From a bacterium (GTDB lineage: Bacteria > Cyanobacteriota > Vampirovibrionia > Gastranaerophilales > Gastranaerophilaceae), in NCBI GenBank assembly GCA_017433195.1, contig JAFRHR010000031.1, positions 1 to 39,759 on the forward strand: a stretch of 39,759 nt of DNA, in the 5' to 3' direction. The notes below the pieces were generated by a model. It worked only from the letters and a program-made list of their open reading frames with translations, did no database searches and was not told the origin of the DNA. The position numbers and the translations under genes were made by a program. This document shows, piece by piece, positions 1 to 8,160 of this stretch; position 1 is the first letter of the stretch; each line of letters starts with the position of its first letter.

Positions 1-17
1 AAAAACCAATTGGAAAA

Positions 18-536
18 ATGAGAGCAAAATTTACCGAAGAGCAAAAACAGTTTGTGTTAAAGGCGGTGCATGTTATAGATGCATTTGCCAAATTGCAGTA
101 TAAAGATAAACTGGAGCTATCTGTTAAAGAGATTGAGGAGATATACAGAGAGGTTAAGAATATTAATGCAGAAAATGACGATGTTAAGGCAATTAAAAAA
201 CTTACATTAGATGAGATATTGAAGTTCAGAGAAAAAATCTCTAAAACCCATGTGCAGAAAATTGTAAAAATTAAAATCGAAAAAGAAATGATAAAAAAAG
301 AAGCGCAGCAGTTAAAAGTAGATTTGCTTAAAATTGAAAATAATTTCTTCTGGAAATTGCTTGATATGGTTGAAGAAAAATCCCGTGAAATACGTTTAAA
401 ATATGAAAAAGCGGAAATAAATTTCAAAAGGCTGAATAATCAGTATTATGAGTTAAAAAATTCAGAGCCTATGGCAACGGATAAAGATATAATAATGTGT
501 AAAATGAATATTCAGAAATTGTTGATTGATATTTAA
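18..536 (+). CDS. Coiled-coil hypothetical protein, possibly 5'-truncated by the window edge
   Basis: I do not recognise this gene. The 172-residue product is rich in Lys, Glu and Ile. From about residue 65 to 150 it is a long charged helical stretch with heptad-like spacing, so a soluble coiled coil is likely. There is no signal peptide, membrane segment or recognised domain. The ATG at 18 has only a weak purine stretch upstream (TTGGAAAA). The frame stays open to base 3, so the true start may lie outside the window. It ends 4 nt before the converging umuC gene, with no terminator visible in the gap. Confidence 0.6.
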   Translation: MRAKFTEEQKQFVLKAVHVIDAFAKLQYKDKLELSVKEIEEIYREVKNINAENDDVKAIKKLTLDEILKFREKISKTHVQKIVKIKIEKEMIKKEAQQLKVDLLKIENNFFWKLLDMVEEKSREIRLKYEKAEINFKRLNNQYYELKNSEPMATDKDIIMCKMNIQKLLIDI

Positions 537-540
537 ATTG

Positions 541-1695
541 CTATTTTTTGTAAAAGCCTGCATGAATTGAGTTTTGCCCATATTTGTTGTTAATTTTATC
601 GAGTGCTTTTGCAATTTTTGAAGATTCTTGCGTATTGTTTTCAAACAGAGATAACTGAGTTTCTGTTGTATATGAAATATCGTCTAAAACAATCCCTGTA
701 CTTCTGTAAACAGTGTCCTGTGTATAAATTTTTTCAAACAAATTGTAGATAACTTTTGAAATATCGAGTTCAAAATTTGTAGGATAGTCTAACTTGTCTT
801 TTAAAACGTAATACTTAAAATCCTTTGTTTTAAGCATTACTTCAACTGAGGAGCAGTAGCCTCCAAAACGCCTCAGTCTTTGACATGCTGTATGTATGTG
901 AAAGTTTAGCTCTGATTTTAATTTATTCTTATCATTTGTCGGTTTCCTTAAAGACGAGGTATCCTGTATGCTTTGTGGCGGCTTTTCTTCCTCAAGCGGG
1001 TACATAGATTTTCCGAGAAGTTCGTATTTTAGCATTACTCCGTTTTTCCCGAATTTTTCGGATAGCCATTTGTCTGTTTTTTCGGTTATATCTTTTGCCG
1101 TGTACATAGATAAGTCTGTCATTTTTTTACTGAGGTTTCTTCCTATTCCCCAAATATCAGAAATTTCTATATCCTTTAAAATGTCATCGTAATTATCCAG
1201 TATAACCATAATTCCGTCAGTGTTTTTTGACTTGTCGCTTGCATACTTTGCTAATGTTTTCGATGAACTTACACCAATAGAGACGGGAATGTCTGTTTTA
1301 TCTTTTACTTCTTTCTGCAGTAATTTTGCGACTCCGCTGTAATCTGTCTGAAAATACTTATCAAGTCCTGTTATATCGGCAAAGGCTTCGTCAATTGAAT
1401 ATATCTGAATTTGCGGACAAAATTTTTCTATTACTTTCATTACTCTTTCGGAGTAATTTCTGTAAATTTCGTGCCGCCCGGAAATGTATATTACATCAGG
1501 AAAATCCTGCTTTGCCATAAATAGAGGAATCCCCATAGGTATTCCCATTTGCTTTGCCTCTTTTGAACGGCTTACAATGCAGGCATCGTTATTTGATAAA
1601 ACACAAACAGGTTTGTGCTTTAAATCAGGGTTTTCTGCCTGTTCACAGGACACAAAAAACGAATCACAATCTATCAGTGCAATTATCTTTTCCAT
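541..1695 (-). CDS. umuC: Y-family DNA polymerase, UmuC-like (translesion synthesis)
   Basis: An error-prone translesion DNA polymerase of the UmuC/DinB superfamily that copies past damaged bases. At 384 residues it is a little shorter than E. coli UmuC (about 420). The palm-domain metal ligands are visible: D9 and D11 in ALIDCDSFF, and D102-E103 in YSIDEAF. The finger motif VCVLSNNDACIVSRS (about residues 30-43) is typical of UmuC rather than DinB. Near the C-terminus QLSLF (about 346-350) matches the beta-clamp-binding consensus. No umuD lies next to it, so this is an orphan UmuC; any UmuD-like partner must be encoded elsewhere. There is no Shine-Dalgarno sequence before the ATG; a -10 box lies 6 nt upstream instead, suggesting a leaderless mRNA. 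It converges on the coiled-coil gene with a 4-nt gap. Confidence 0.93.
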   Translation of the reverse strand: MEKIIALIDCDSFFVSCEQAENPDLKHKPVCVLSNNDACIVSRSKEAKQMGIPMGIPLFMAKQDFPDVIYISGRHEIYRNYSERVMKVIEKFCPQIQIYSIDEAFADITGLDKYFQTDYSGVAKLLQKEVKDKTDIPVSIGVSSSKTLAKYASDKSKNTDGIMVILDNYDDILKDIEISDIWGIGRNLSKKMTDLSMYTAKDITEKTDKWLSEKFGKNGVMLKYELLGKSMYPLEEEKPPQSIQDTSSLRKPTNDKNKLKSELNFHIHTACQRLRRFGGYCSSVEVMLKTKDFKYYVLKDKLDYPTNFELDISKVIYNLFEKIYTQDTVYRSTGIVLDDISYTTETQLSLFENNTQESSKIAKALDKINNKYGQNSIHAGFYKK

Positions 1696-1701
1696 AAAAG
1701 T

Positions 1702-1730
1702 ATTTTACTATGATTTTTGTTCTGATACAA
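1702..1730 (-). promoter_or_regulatory. Predicted umuC promoter, leaderless type
   Basis: Reading the minus strand, TTGTAT (1730-1725) is followed by a 17-nt spacer, TAAAAT (1707-1702), then 6 nt and the umuC ATG at 1695. A start about 7 nt past the -10 box would fall on the A of the ATG. The -35 box matches consensus at only 3 of 6 positions, the -10 at 5 of 6. The -35 box overlaps the U-tract of the upstream hppA terminator. Confidence 0.5.
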
Positions 1731-1761
1731 AAAGAGGATGAATTAAAAACTCATCCTCTTT
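1727..1761 (-). terminator. Intrinsic terminator of hppA
   Basis: On the minus strand an 11-bp perfect stem (AAAGAGGATGA / TCATCCTCTTT, loop 9 nt) is followed by a T run. It begins 27 nt past the hppA stop, as expected for a rho-independent terminator. The stem is flanked by A/T on both sides, so it could act weakly in the other direction. Confidence 0.85.
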
Positions 1762-1787
1762 AAGTTCGTTATAAGTCTGTTGTTAAC

Positions 1788-4199
1788 TTACTCTTTTGTA
1801 GGTATTCTCATTGCATAGAATGATCTGATTACGAAAATCAGCGCAACTATCAACAATACCAAACCTGCCCAAAGAGCAATATCTCTGAACTTATCAGCAA
1901 TTGCTATTTCCATTGCAAGTAAACCGAATAAAGTTGTGAACTTAATAATCGGGTTCATTGCAACAGATGAAGTATCTTTGAACGGATCACCAACAGTGTC
2001 ACCGACAACAGTTGCTTCATGTAGCGGTGTTCCTTTTTCAGCCATATCTACTTCAACAATTTTCTTTGCATTATCCCAGCAGCCGCCGGCATTAGCCATA
2101 AATACGGCCTGGAATAAACCAAATACTGCAATTGCAATCAGGTAACTTACAAAGAAAGATACCGGAATTAACTTGTCTCCGACAGGAGCTGACAGACAAG
2201 CAAGTGCCAAAGCGAATGCGAACAGTGCGATAAATATGTTGAACATACCCTTTTGAGCATATTGTGTACATATTTTTACAACTGCTTTTGAATTTGCAAG
2301 ATTTGCAGATTTGTCATCGTGTTCTCCGAGTTTAATGTGGCTCTTGATGAATTCAACTGCAGAGTATGCACCTGTTGTAACAGCCTGCATAGATGCTCCG
2401 GAGAACCAGTAAATAACAGCACCGCCTGCTATTAAACCTAATAATGTATAAGGATTTAAAAGGTTTAATATCATTTCGGGCTGGATACCCAAAGTTTCTT
2501 TTATAACAAGTATCAACGAGAAAATCATTGTCGTAGCCCCGACAACAGCCGTTCCGATTAATACCGGTTTAGAAGTTGCTTTGAAGGTGTTTCCTGCTCC
2601 GTCATTTTCTTCTAAGTATTTTTTAGCATTTTCGAAATCAGGTTTAAAACCGTAATCTCTTTCAATTTCCTGAGCAACGTCAGGAACTTCTTCTATTAAT
2701 GACAATTCGTAAACGGATTGAGCATTATCTGTAACAGGTCCGTAACTATCAACTGCAATTGTTACAGGTCCCATACCAAGGAAGCCGAATGCCACCAAGC
2801 CGAAAGCAAATACTGAAGGATAAATCATAACTGCTTCCGGAATAAAGGTACTTGCATAATATGCTCCGCCCATAAGCAGAACAACAATTGCACCGATCCA
2901 GAAACCTGAGAAGTTTCCTGATACAATTCCTGAAAGAATTGTTAAGGAAGCGCCGCCTTCTTTTGAAGCAGTAACAACTTCTTTTGTGTGTTTTGCTTTC
3001 GGACTTGTAAATAATTTTGTAGCTTCCGGAATTAAAGCAGCACCTAATGTACCGCAGGAAATGATTATAGAAAGTACGAGCCATAAGTTTTCAACAGGCA
3101 GAGAACTTAATAACCATTTGCTTACGCCGAAAGTCATACATATTGATAAAACTGATGTTATCCATACTAAGTTTGTTAAAGGTGTTTCAAAATCAAACTT
3201 ATTTGTGTTTTTAGCATAGACTTTGGTTATTGCACCGTTAATCCAGTATGAAATAACTGATGTTACTATCATTAAGAATCTCATAGTGAAGATCCAGGCA
3301 AGTAACTGAACCTGAAAATCTTTAAATACGCCTAACAAGATGAAACTTACTAGAGCAACTCCTGTTACACCATATGTTTCAAATCCGTCAGCTGTAGGTC
3401 CGATAGAGTCACCTGCGTTATCACCTGTACAATCGGCAATAACACCGGGGTTTCTCGGATCGTCTTCTTTGATTCCAAACTGAATTTTCATTAAATCAGA
3501 ACCGATATCGGCAATCTTTGTAAAGATACCACCGGCAACACGAAGTGCAGATGCCCCCAAAGACTCACCTATTGCAAAACCTATAAAGCAAGCTCCTGCA
3601 ATTTCACCCGGAACAAACAAAAGAATTACAAGCATCATAATTAATTCAACTGATACAAGTAATACTCCGATACTCATACCTGCTTTTAAAGGTATATTAA
3701 GGATGTTAATCGGATTGCCTTTTAAAGAAGTGAATGAAGTTCTTGCGTTAGCAAGAGTGTTCATTCTTATTCCGAACCAAGCAACTGAATAAGAACCCAA
3801 GATACCGATTACAGACCAGCCAAGTATTGTTAATACGCTTGATAAAGGTAATTTTTGTAAGTAACCGAAGTAAAAAGCTATACATAAGCCGATTAATACT
3901 TCAAGTACAAGTAAAAATTTACCCTGCTGAACCAAATAAGTTTTGCAGGTTTCAAAAATGGTGTTTCCTACGTCAGCCATTTTTGAGTGTACTTTAATGT
4001 TTTTAATTCTTAAATACTCGATGAACCCGAATATAACTCCGATTACGGAAACTGCTAATCCAATTAGCAGGATATTGTAACTTTGCTGGCTTGCAGCCTG
4101 TATATTCGGAACAACGAGAGATGCCTCACCGGCAAATGACGGCATTGATAATGCAAAAAGAGCAGCAATCAATGCACAAAAACCATTAATTTTTTTCAT
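1788..4199 (-). CDS. hppA: Membrane-bound (V-type) proton-translocating pyrophosphatase
   Basis: An integral membrane pump that couples hydrolysis of pyrophosphate to ion export, building ion-motive force and removing PPi from biosynthesis. The product is 803 residues with about 16 membrane spans. The catalytic loop is at 245-264 (EDDPRNPG, then DCTGDNAGD), with DIGSD at 231-235 and a SYGPVTDNA motif at about 485-493. K540 in GNTFKATSK is the position that in this family separates K+-independent (Lys) from K+-dependent (Ala) enzymes, so this should be K+-independent and H+-pumping. The start at 4199 is chosen because AAGGAG lies 5 nt upstream; an in-frame ATG 45 nt further upstream lacks this. 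Residues 1-24 look like a cleavable signal peptide, unusual in bacterial members. The usual DNVGDNVGD signature is altered to DCTGDNAGD, placing it in a divergent subgroup. Confidence 0.95.
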   Translation of the reverse strand: MKKINGFCALIAALFALSMPSFAGEASLVVPNIQAASQQSYNILLIGLAVSVIGVIFGFIEYLRIKNIKVHSKMADVGNTIFETCKTYLVQQGKFLLVLEVLIGLCIAFYFGYLQKLPLSSVLTILGWSVIGILGSYSVAWFGIRMNTLANARTSFTSLKGNPINILNIPLKAGMSIGVLLVSVELIMMLVILLFVPGEIAGACFIGFAIGESLGASALRVAGGIFTKIADIGSDLMKIQFGIKEDDPRNPGVIADCTGDNAGDSIGPTADGFETYGVTGVALVSFILLGVFKDFQVQLLAWIFTMRFLMIVTSVISYWINGAITKVYAKNTNKFDFETPLTNLVWITSVLSICMTFGVSKWLLSSLPVENLWLVLSIIISCGTLGAALIPEATKLFTSPKAKHTKEVVTASKEGGASLTILSGIVSGNFSGFWIGAIVVLLMGGAYYASTFIPEAVMIYPSVFAFGLVAFGFLGMGPVTIAVDSYGPVTDNAQSVYELSLIEEVPDVAQEIERDYGFKPDFENAKKYLEENDGAGNTFKATSKPVLIGTAVVGATTMIFSLILVIKETLGIQPEMILNLLNPYTLLGLIAGGAVIYWFSGASMQAVTTGAYSAVEFIKSHIKLGEHDDKSANLANSKAVVKICTQYAQKGMFNIFIALFAFALALACLSAPVGDKLIPVSFFVSYLIAIAVFGLFQAVFMANAGGCWDNAKKIVEVDMAEKGTPLHEATVVGDTVGDPFKDTSSVAMNPIIKFTTLFGLLAMEIAIADKFRDIALWAGLVLLIVALIFVIRSFYAMRIPTKE

Positions 4200-4234
4200 A
4201 AACTCTCCTTTTTCCACACCTTTTGGACTCGTTA

Positions 4235-4263
4235 ATTTTAGCAAAAAAAAAGGAATAGTGCAA
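4235..4263 (-). promoter_or_regulatory. Predicted hppA promoter
   Basis: On the minus strand TTGCAC (4263-4258), a 17-nt spacer and TAAAAT (4240-4235) precede hppA by about 35 nt. The -35 box lies in the loop and 3' arm of the upstream gene's terminator hairpin. The -35 match is weak (3 of 6). Confidence 0.35.
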
Positions 4264-4271
4264 ACTATTCC
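4243..4271 (-). terminator. Intrinsic terminator of the EF-hand gene
   Basis: On the minus strand an 8-bp perfect stem (GGAATAGT / ACTATTCC, 4-nt loop) is followed by nine T residues. It lies 30 nt past the stop codon of the gene at 4301. Confidence 0.9.
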
Positions 4272-4300
4272 ACAAATTTTAATATATACTGAATTGGTTT

Positions 4301-4648
4301 TTATGCGACAAATACCATGTTTCTCTGGCGTACGTTAAATCCGTCAAATTCCGGATATTTTTCCGTATTTTCTTTAAGAAGATTTTGTTCACCATCTTTT
4401 TGGTTTTTCAGGGCAAACTCTTCATTTTCTGTTTGGGTTAATACTGCCTGAATTGCATTAATTCTTGTCAGAAGTTTATTGCAAATATCTTCGTTTCCGA
4501 GTATTTCGCTCAGCGATAACTTATTATCCTTATCTGTGTCGTATTTCTTAAAATCTTCAGTCCTGATTCCTGCTGTTTTTGCTGTTGATTCGCCTACATT
4601 TCGGGTGCCGAAAGCGTTCCAAAGCATAGCTTGTGAAATTTCTGTCAT
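4301..4648 (-). CDS. Small EF-hand (calcium-binding) protein
   Basis: A 115-residue protein of unknown role with one well-formed EF-hand loop at residues 37-48 (DTDKDNKLSLSE). Acidic residues occupy loop positions 1, 3, 5 and 12, which fits Ca2+ binding; the usual Gly at position 6 is Asn. The rest is helical and polar, with no signal peptide or membrane segment. AGGAG lies 5 nt before the ATG and a strong terminator follows, so it is probably transcribed alone. The N-terminus (NAFGT at 11-15) loosely resembles the short F-containing N-terminal motif of other unknown proteins here. A single EF hand can also be a dockerin-like or structural site, so calcium signalling is not implied. Confidence 0.75.
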   Translation of the reverse strand: MTEISQAMLWNAFGTRNVGESTAKTAGIRTEDFKKYDTDKDNKLSLSEILGNEDICNKLLTRINAIQAVLTQTENEEFALKNQKDGEQNLLKENTEKYPEFDGFNVRQRNMVFVA

Positions 4649-4782
4649 AACTTCTCCTATATTTAAACGGGTTCTTTTCTCTCATGTATAAAAAGTTTTT
4701 TTTGAAAACCGAATTTCAAAAAATTTTAAAAAGTTTACAAAACGACACAATTTATTTTATGTGTGTTAAAATAAGTTTAATC

Positions 4783-7011
4783 ATGAAAAAAATAACAAAA
4801 AGCGCTTTATTGATATCAGGGTTAATTTCAGCCGGAATGGCCTTTTCTGCAGATACATTCAAGAATTCAATTCTTGATATGTCCATGAAAAAGGAACTTA
4901 ATAATACGGTCAGTTTAACTATTTATACGAGCAAGCCGTATAATGAAAATCTTTTTATTACGAAGAGAAATGCAACAACATACGTTATTTTATTTCCGGA
5001 AACGAATACTGATATAAAAAAAGAAATTTCAAAAGTTGAAACAGAAGGACTTATTCAGAAAGTTGATGTAAAAACTCAGCCGTACAATGACCAAAATGGT
5101 AAAGGTTATACAAAAGTTGTTTTAACAACTCCTGAAAATACTACTGTTTTAGCAAAGACAGAGGTTTATAATCCTGAAACTCAGGCTAAGAAAGTGGTTG
5201 AAACACAAACTAAAAAAGTTGCAGCGGCTACACTCCCGCCAGTTATAAAAGATCCTGCCCAGATAGAAGCAAAAACTCAGACTCAGGAAAAACAGGCGAA
5301 AGTTCAACCTAAAACAGAGCAAAAAGCAGATCAGAAAAAGGCACAGACTTCGCAAAAATTTGATATTATAAAGCCGGAAAATCTTCCAAAAGCTGAAACA
5401 AATAAACAGGCCGAATTGCCGGATGTTATTAAAAATAATGAAACAAAAAATGAAGTTTCTGAATCTGAATTAAAGAATGAAGGAGATAAAGAAGCAGTTG
5501 AAGACACTCTTTTGTCAGAAACTGAGACTGAGACTTTACCCCCTCCGCCTGAAAATGTTAAAGAAGCGAAAAAGAGCGAACTAGTTTTGTTCTTTGAATC
5601 AAAAACATTTTGGGGTTCAGCTGCCGGATTTGTATTGTTGTTGCTTTTAGCTATTTACTTAAAAGCTAAGAAAAAGATGAAAGAAATTATCGGAGAAGAC
5701 GATATTGATCTTGATTTGGAAAAAGTAAAAGCTAATAAACAGGAAAGTCCAGAACCGATTGAAGAAGGAACTGATGAAGAAACTGAAAGCAAAGTTAATC
5801 TTTACAGACTTTTAAATCAAACAGAAGGTGACGCGCCGGAAGAAGTAGAGGATACTTACAGTGATGATTTGGTAAATCTTCTTGATGTTGATAATGTTGC
5901 ATCTACTGTTTCAGATGAGTCAGGTAAAGAAGAATTGAGTCAGGTTAATGATGACGATATTGTGTTTGAGGATATGGTTGTAGATGAAGCAGTTGAAACG
6001 CCGTCTTCAGATGATAATGTTGAGACAGAGTTTGTTTTGGATGATATCGTTATTGAAAATTCTGAAAATGAAGAACATGAAGATAATCTTTTTGAATTAA
6101 ACACTGAAAATCAGGAAGAACCTGTTGATAATACTCCTGAAAATGCAATTGATGATTATATGAAGTATCTTGCGGATAATCCGGAAAAACTTGAACGGAG
6201 TGATACCTCTGTTTCTGTTGATGAAGATGTTGAAGAAATATCTCCTGTTGAAGAAATTCATGATGTTTCTGAGCCTGAAATAGCATTAGTCGATATATCT
6301 GATGAAGAAACTCAAATGGTAGAAAATTCATATAATGATCAGCAGGATATTTATAGTGATGCTGAAGTTTCTGAAAATGAAGTTAATATTACAGACTCAT
6401 TTGTTTCGGATGAAGAAGAGATAAAGTTAGTCCCTGCAGAATTTGAACAAACTGATGTTAATTCATTGTTTGAAAGAGAAGATTTTGCAAGTGATATAAT
6501 GCAGACTTCAGACGAAGAAGAAATAAAAATTCTTAATGGAGAATCTGATTATGAAGAATCAACAGATAATGAGCCAATTTTCGGCGAAGAAAATAATGTT
6601 CTTGATTTAAACGACTATAAACAGACAGTTAAAGTCCATCAGCCGGTTGTCAGCGCTGATGATGAGGAAATTACCGATGAGGCAATAGTTGATTACGTAG
6701 AAGAACACGATACTCCGGAAGAAGATAATTCTGTCGTTCTCGAAAACGGATTAAAAGTTATAAGTCAGGTACAGATAAAGAAAAATGCCGGATTATATAT
6801 GGTTGATTATGAAGGTAATCATGCTTTAATTGGTTTCAAAAACGATAATTATTATGTGTTAAAGAATTTTGATGAAGTTCCTAAGAGAGAATTACAGGCA
6901 AGATTATATGATAAAGCAGGCAGAAAAGAACAGTATCTGGTAAAACTCGGCAGCGAAAAAATGATAGTTGAATTTAACCAGAAAGAAATTAAGCACGTAA
7001 TGGATTTATAA
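4783..7011 (+). CDS. Single-pass envelope protein with AMIN-like N-terminus and long acidic cytoplasmic region
   Basis: Unrecognised as a named gene. With the start at 4783 the product is 742 residues: a signal peptide (about 1-22), a beta-rich domain of about 100 residues resembling AMIN domains, a Lys/Gln/Glu-rich linker, one membrane segment at about 275-297 followed by a basic cluster (KAKKKMK), then about 340 residues dominated by Asp and Glu that are probably disordered. A compact conserved-looking C-terminal domain (about 652-742) ends the protein. This layout recalls FimV/TspA-type proteins that link the cell wall to cytoplasmic partners, but no sequence identity is claimed. The longer frame from 4684 is rejected because the signal peptide begins at M34 of that frame. 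No clear Shine-Dalgarno sequence precedes 4783. The stop overlaps the next start by one base (TAATG), so the two genes are coupled. Confidence 0.8.
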   Translation: MKKITKSALLISGLISAGMAFSADTFKNSILDMSMKKELNNTVSLTIYTSKPYNENLFITKRNATTYVILFPETNTDIKKEISKVETEGLIQKVDVKTQPYNDQNGKGYTKVVLTTPENTTVLAKTEVYNPETQAKKVVETQTKKVAAATLPPVIKDPAQIEAKTQTQEKQAKVQPKTEQKADQKKAQTSQKFDIIKPENLPKAETNKQAELPDVIKNNETKNEVSESELKNEGDKEAVEDTLLSETETETLPPPPENVKEAKKSELVLFFESKTFWGSAAGFVLLLLLAIYLKAKKKMKEIIGEDDIDLDLEKVKANKQESPEPIEEGTDEETESKVNLYRLLNQTEGDAPEEVEDTYSDDLVNLLDVDNVASTVSDESGKEELSQVNDDDIVFEDMVVDEAVETPSSDDNVETEFVLDDIVIENSENEEHEDNLFELNTENQEEPVDNTPENAIDDYMKYLADNPEKLERSDTSVSVDEDVEEISPVEEIHDVSEPEIALVDISDEETQMVENSYNDQQDIYSDAEVSENEVNITDSFVSDEEEIKLVPAEFEQTDVNSLFEREDFASDIMQTSDEEEIKILNGESDYEESTDNEPIFGEENNVLDLNDYKQTVKVHQPVVSADDEEITDEAIVDYVEEHDTPEEDNSVVLENGLKVISQVQIKKNAGLYMVDYEGNHALIGFKNDNYYVLKNFDEVPKRELQARLYDKAGRKEQYLVKLGSEKMIVEFNQKEIKHVMDL

Positions 7012-8144
7012 TGAAAAAAAGTTTATTTTTTTATCTTGTTACTTTGTGTTTTTGTGTTTTCTTATTTGTGGGATGTAAAAGTGAAAATTCTGTCGAGCTG
7101 ACTTTTTCAAGCTGGGGCTCGGCATCTGAAATGGCAATTTTGAAACCTATACTTAAAGATTTTGAAAAGAAAAATCCGGATATAAAAATAAATTTTCTGC
7201 ATTTTCCTCAGAATTATTTTCAGAAAATTCATTTGCTTTTTGCATCAAACACTGCGCCTGATGTTGTGTTTATAAATAATCTGAGCCTCCCGGTATATTC
7301 TGATTTCCTCGACGATTTATCAGTTCAAGTTAATACAGAAAACTTTTACCCCAAATCTCTTGAAGTCCTTTCATATAACGGGAAATTGCTTGCTGTTCCG
7401 AGAGATATTTCAAATCTTGTTATTTATTATAATAAGGATATTTTTGATAAATTCGGTGTAGCTTATCCTAAATCAGATTGGACATTTGAGGATTTTTCAA
7501 AAATATGTGAGAAATTTAAAGAAAATGATACTTTTTGCATAAGTTACGATGAAAATACAATGTATCTGCTTCCGTTTTTAATGAGTAACGGTGAAGGAAT
7601 TTTATCTGACGATTTGAAATCTGAAATTTATTCAAATTCTGATTACGGTTTAAATTTTTATAAAAATTTGAGATACAAATACCACTATGCCCCGGAGAGA
7701 AGTGAAGCCGCAACTTCAACAATGGCTCAAATGTTTCTGAATAAAAAGTTGGCAATGCATCTTTCAGGCAGATGGCTTGTTCCGAAATACAGAGAAAGCG
7801 CAGATTTTAGATGGGATGTTATAAGTTTTCCTAACGGAAAAGCAGGCAGTATTGTTCCTGCAGATGCTTCGGGCTGGGGTATCTATAAGTATTCAAAGCA
7901 CAAAAATGAGGCAATAAGGTTAATTGAATACTTATCGTCAAAAGAAGTTATATCAAAAATTGCCAAAGACGGCCTTATTGTTCCGGCAAGAATTGATGTC
8001 ACAGAAAGTGATGTATTTTTAAACGGTAAACCTGAAAGCTCAAATGTATTTATTGATGTTATAAAAAATTCAAAGAAAACTCCTGTTAACCATGATTACA
8101 AAAAATTAACGGACAAAATCGATAAAATTCTGTCCGTTAAGTAG
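7011..8144 (+). CDS. Extracellular solute-binding lipoprotein, ABC sugar-transporter family 1
   Basis: A 377-residue periplasmic or membrane-anchored binding protein of the MalE-like family, which normally captures sugars or sugar derivatives for an ABC permease. The N-terminus is a lipoprotein signal ending in LFVGC (C22 is the lipidation site). The mature part has family hallmarks: an early beta strand with SSWG, DFEKKNPDIKINF, APDVVFINN, and YYNKDIFDKFGV at about 143-154. No permease or ATPase gene is adjacent, so it is an orphan that may share a transporter encoded elsewhere. It is translationally coupled to the acidic envelope protein upstream. The last codons contain a 10-bp inverted repeat that works as a terminator for the opposite strand. 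The ligand cannot be read from the sequence. Confidence 0.88.
   Translation: MKKSLFFYLVTLCFCVFLFVGCKSENSVELTFSSWGSASEMAILKPILKDFEKKNPDIKINFLHFPQNYFQKIHLLFASNTAPDVVFINNLSLPVYSDFLDDLSVQVNTENFYPKSLEVLSYNGKLLAVPRDISNLVIYYNKDIFDKFGVAYPKSDWTFEDFSKICEKFKENDTFCISYDENTMYLLPFLMSNGEGILSDDLKSEIYSNSDYGLNFYKNLRYKYHYAPERSEAATSTMAQMFLNKKLAMHLSGRWLVPKYRESADFRWDVISFPNGKAGSIVPADASGWGIYKYSKHKNEAIRLIEYLSSKEVISKIAKDGLIVPARIDVTESDVFLNGKPESSNVFIDVIKNSKKTPVNHDYKKLTDKIDKILSVK
8100..8140 (-). terminator. Intrinsic terminator of dnaJ, inside the 3' end of the convergent gene
   Basis: TTAACGGACA (8106-8115) and TGTCCGTTAA (8131-8140) form a perfect 10-bp stem with a 15-nt loop. On the minus strand it is followed at once by six T residues, so it terminates dnaJ. 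The whole hairpin lies within the last 15 codons of the plus-strand binding-protein gene. In the plus direction no T run follows. Confidence 0.85.
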
Positions 8145-8160
8145 TAAATTTATATTGATT

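Noticed and set aside
1725-1745. A LexA/repressor-type TTGTAA-TTACAA dyad before umuC
   Set aside because: Only TTGTAT with an imperfect partner is present; it does not match the operators at 33051-33100, so SOS control of umuC by that repressor is not supported.
2749-3084. Minus-strand frame of 111 codons inside hppA
   Set aside because: Out of frame with the conserved pyrophosphatase and rich in Arg/Cys/Ser; no independent start signal.
4283-4295. A 12-13 nt match between 4283 and the sigma promoter region near 14303 (TATATACTGAAT)
   Set aside because: Short, AT-rich and in different contexts; expected by chance at this composition.
4734-4772. TTTACA and TAAAAT before the 4783 gene as a promoter
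   Set aside because: The spacing between these boxes is about 27 nt, and other -10 choices match poorly; no promoter can be assigned with confidence.
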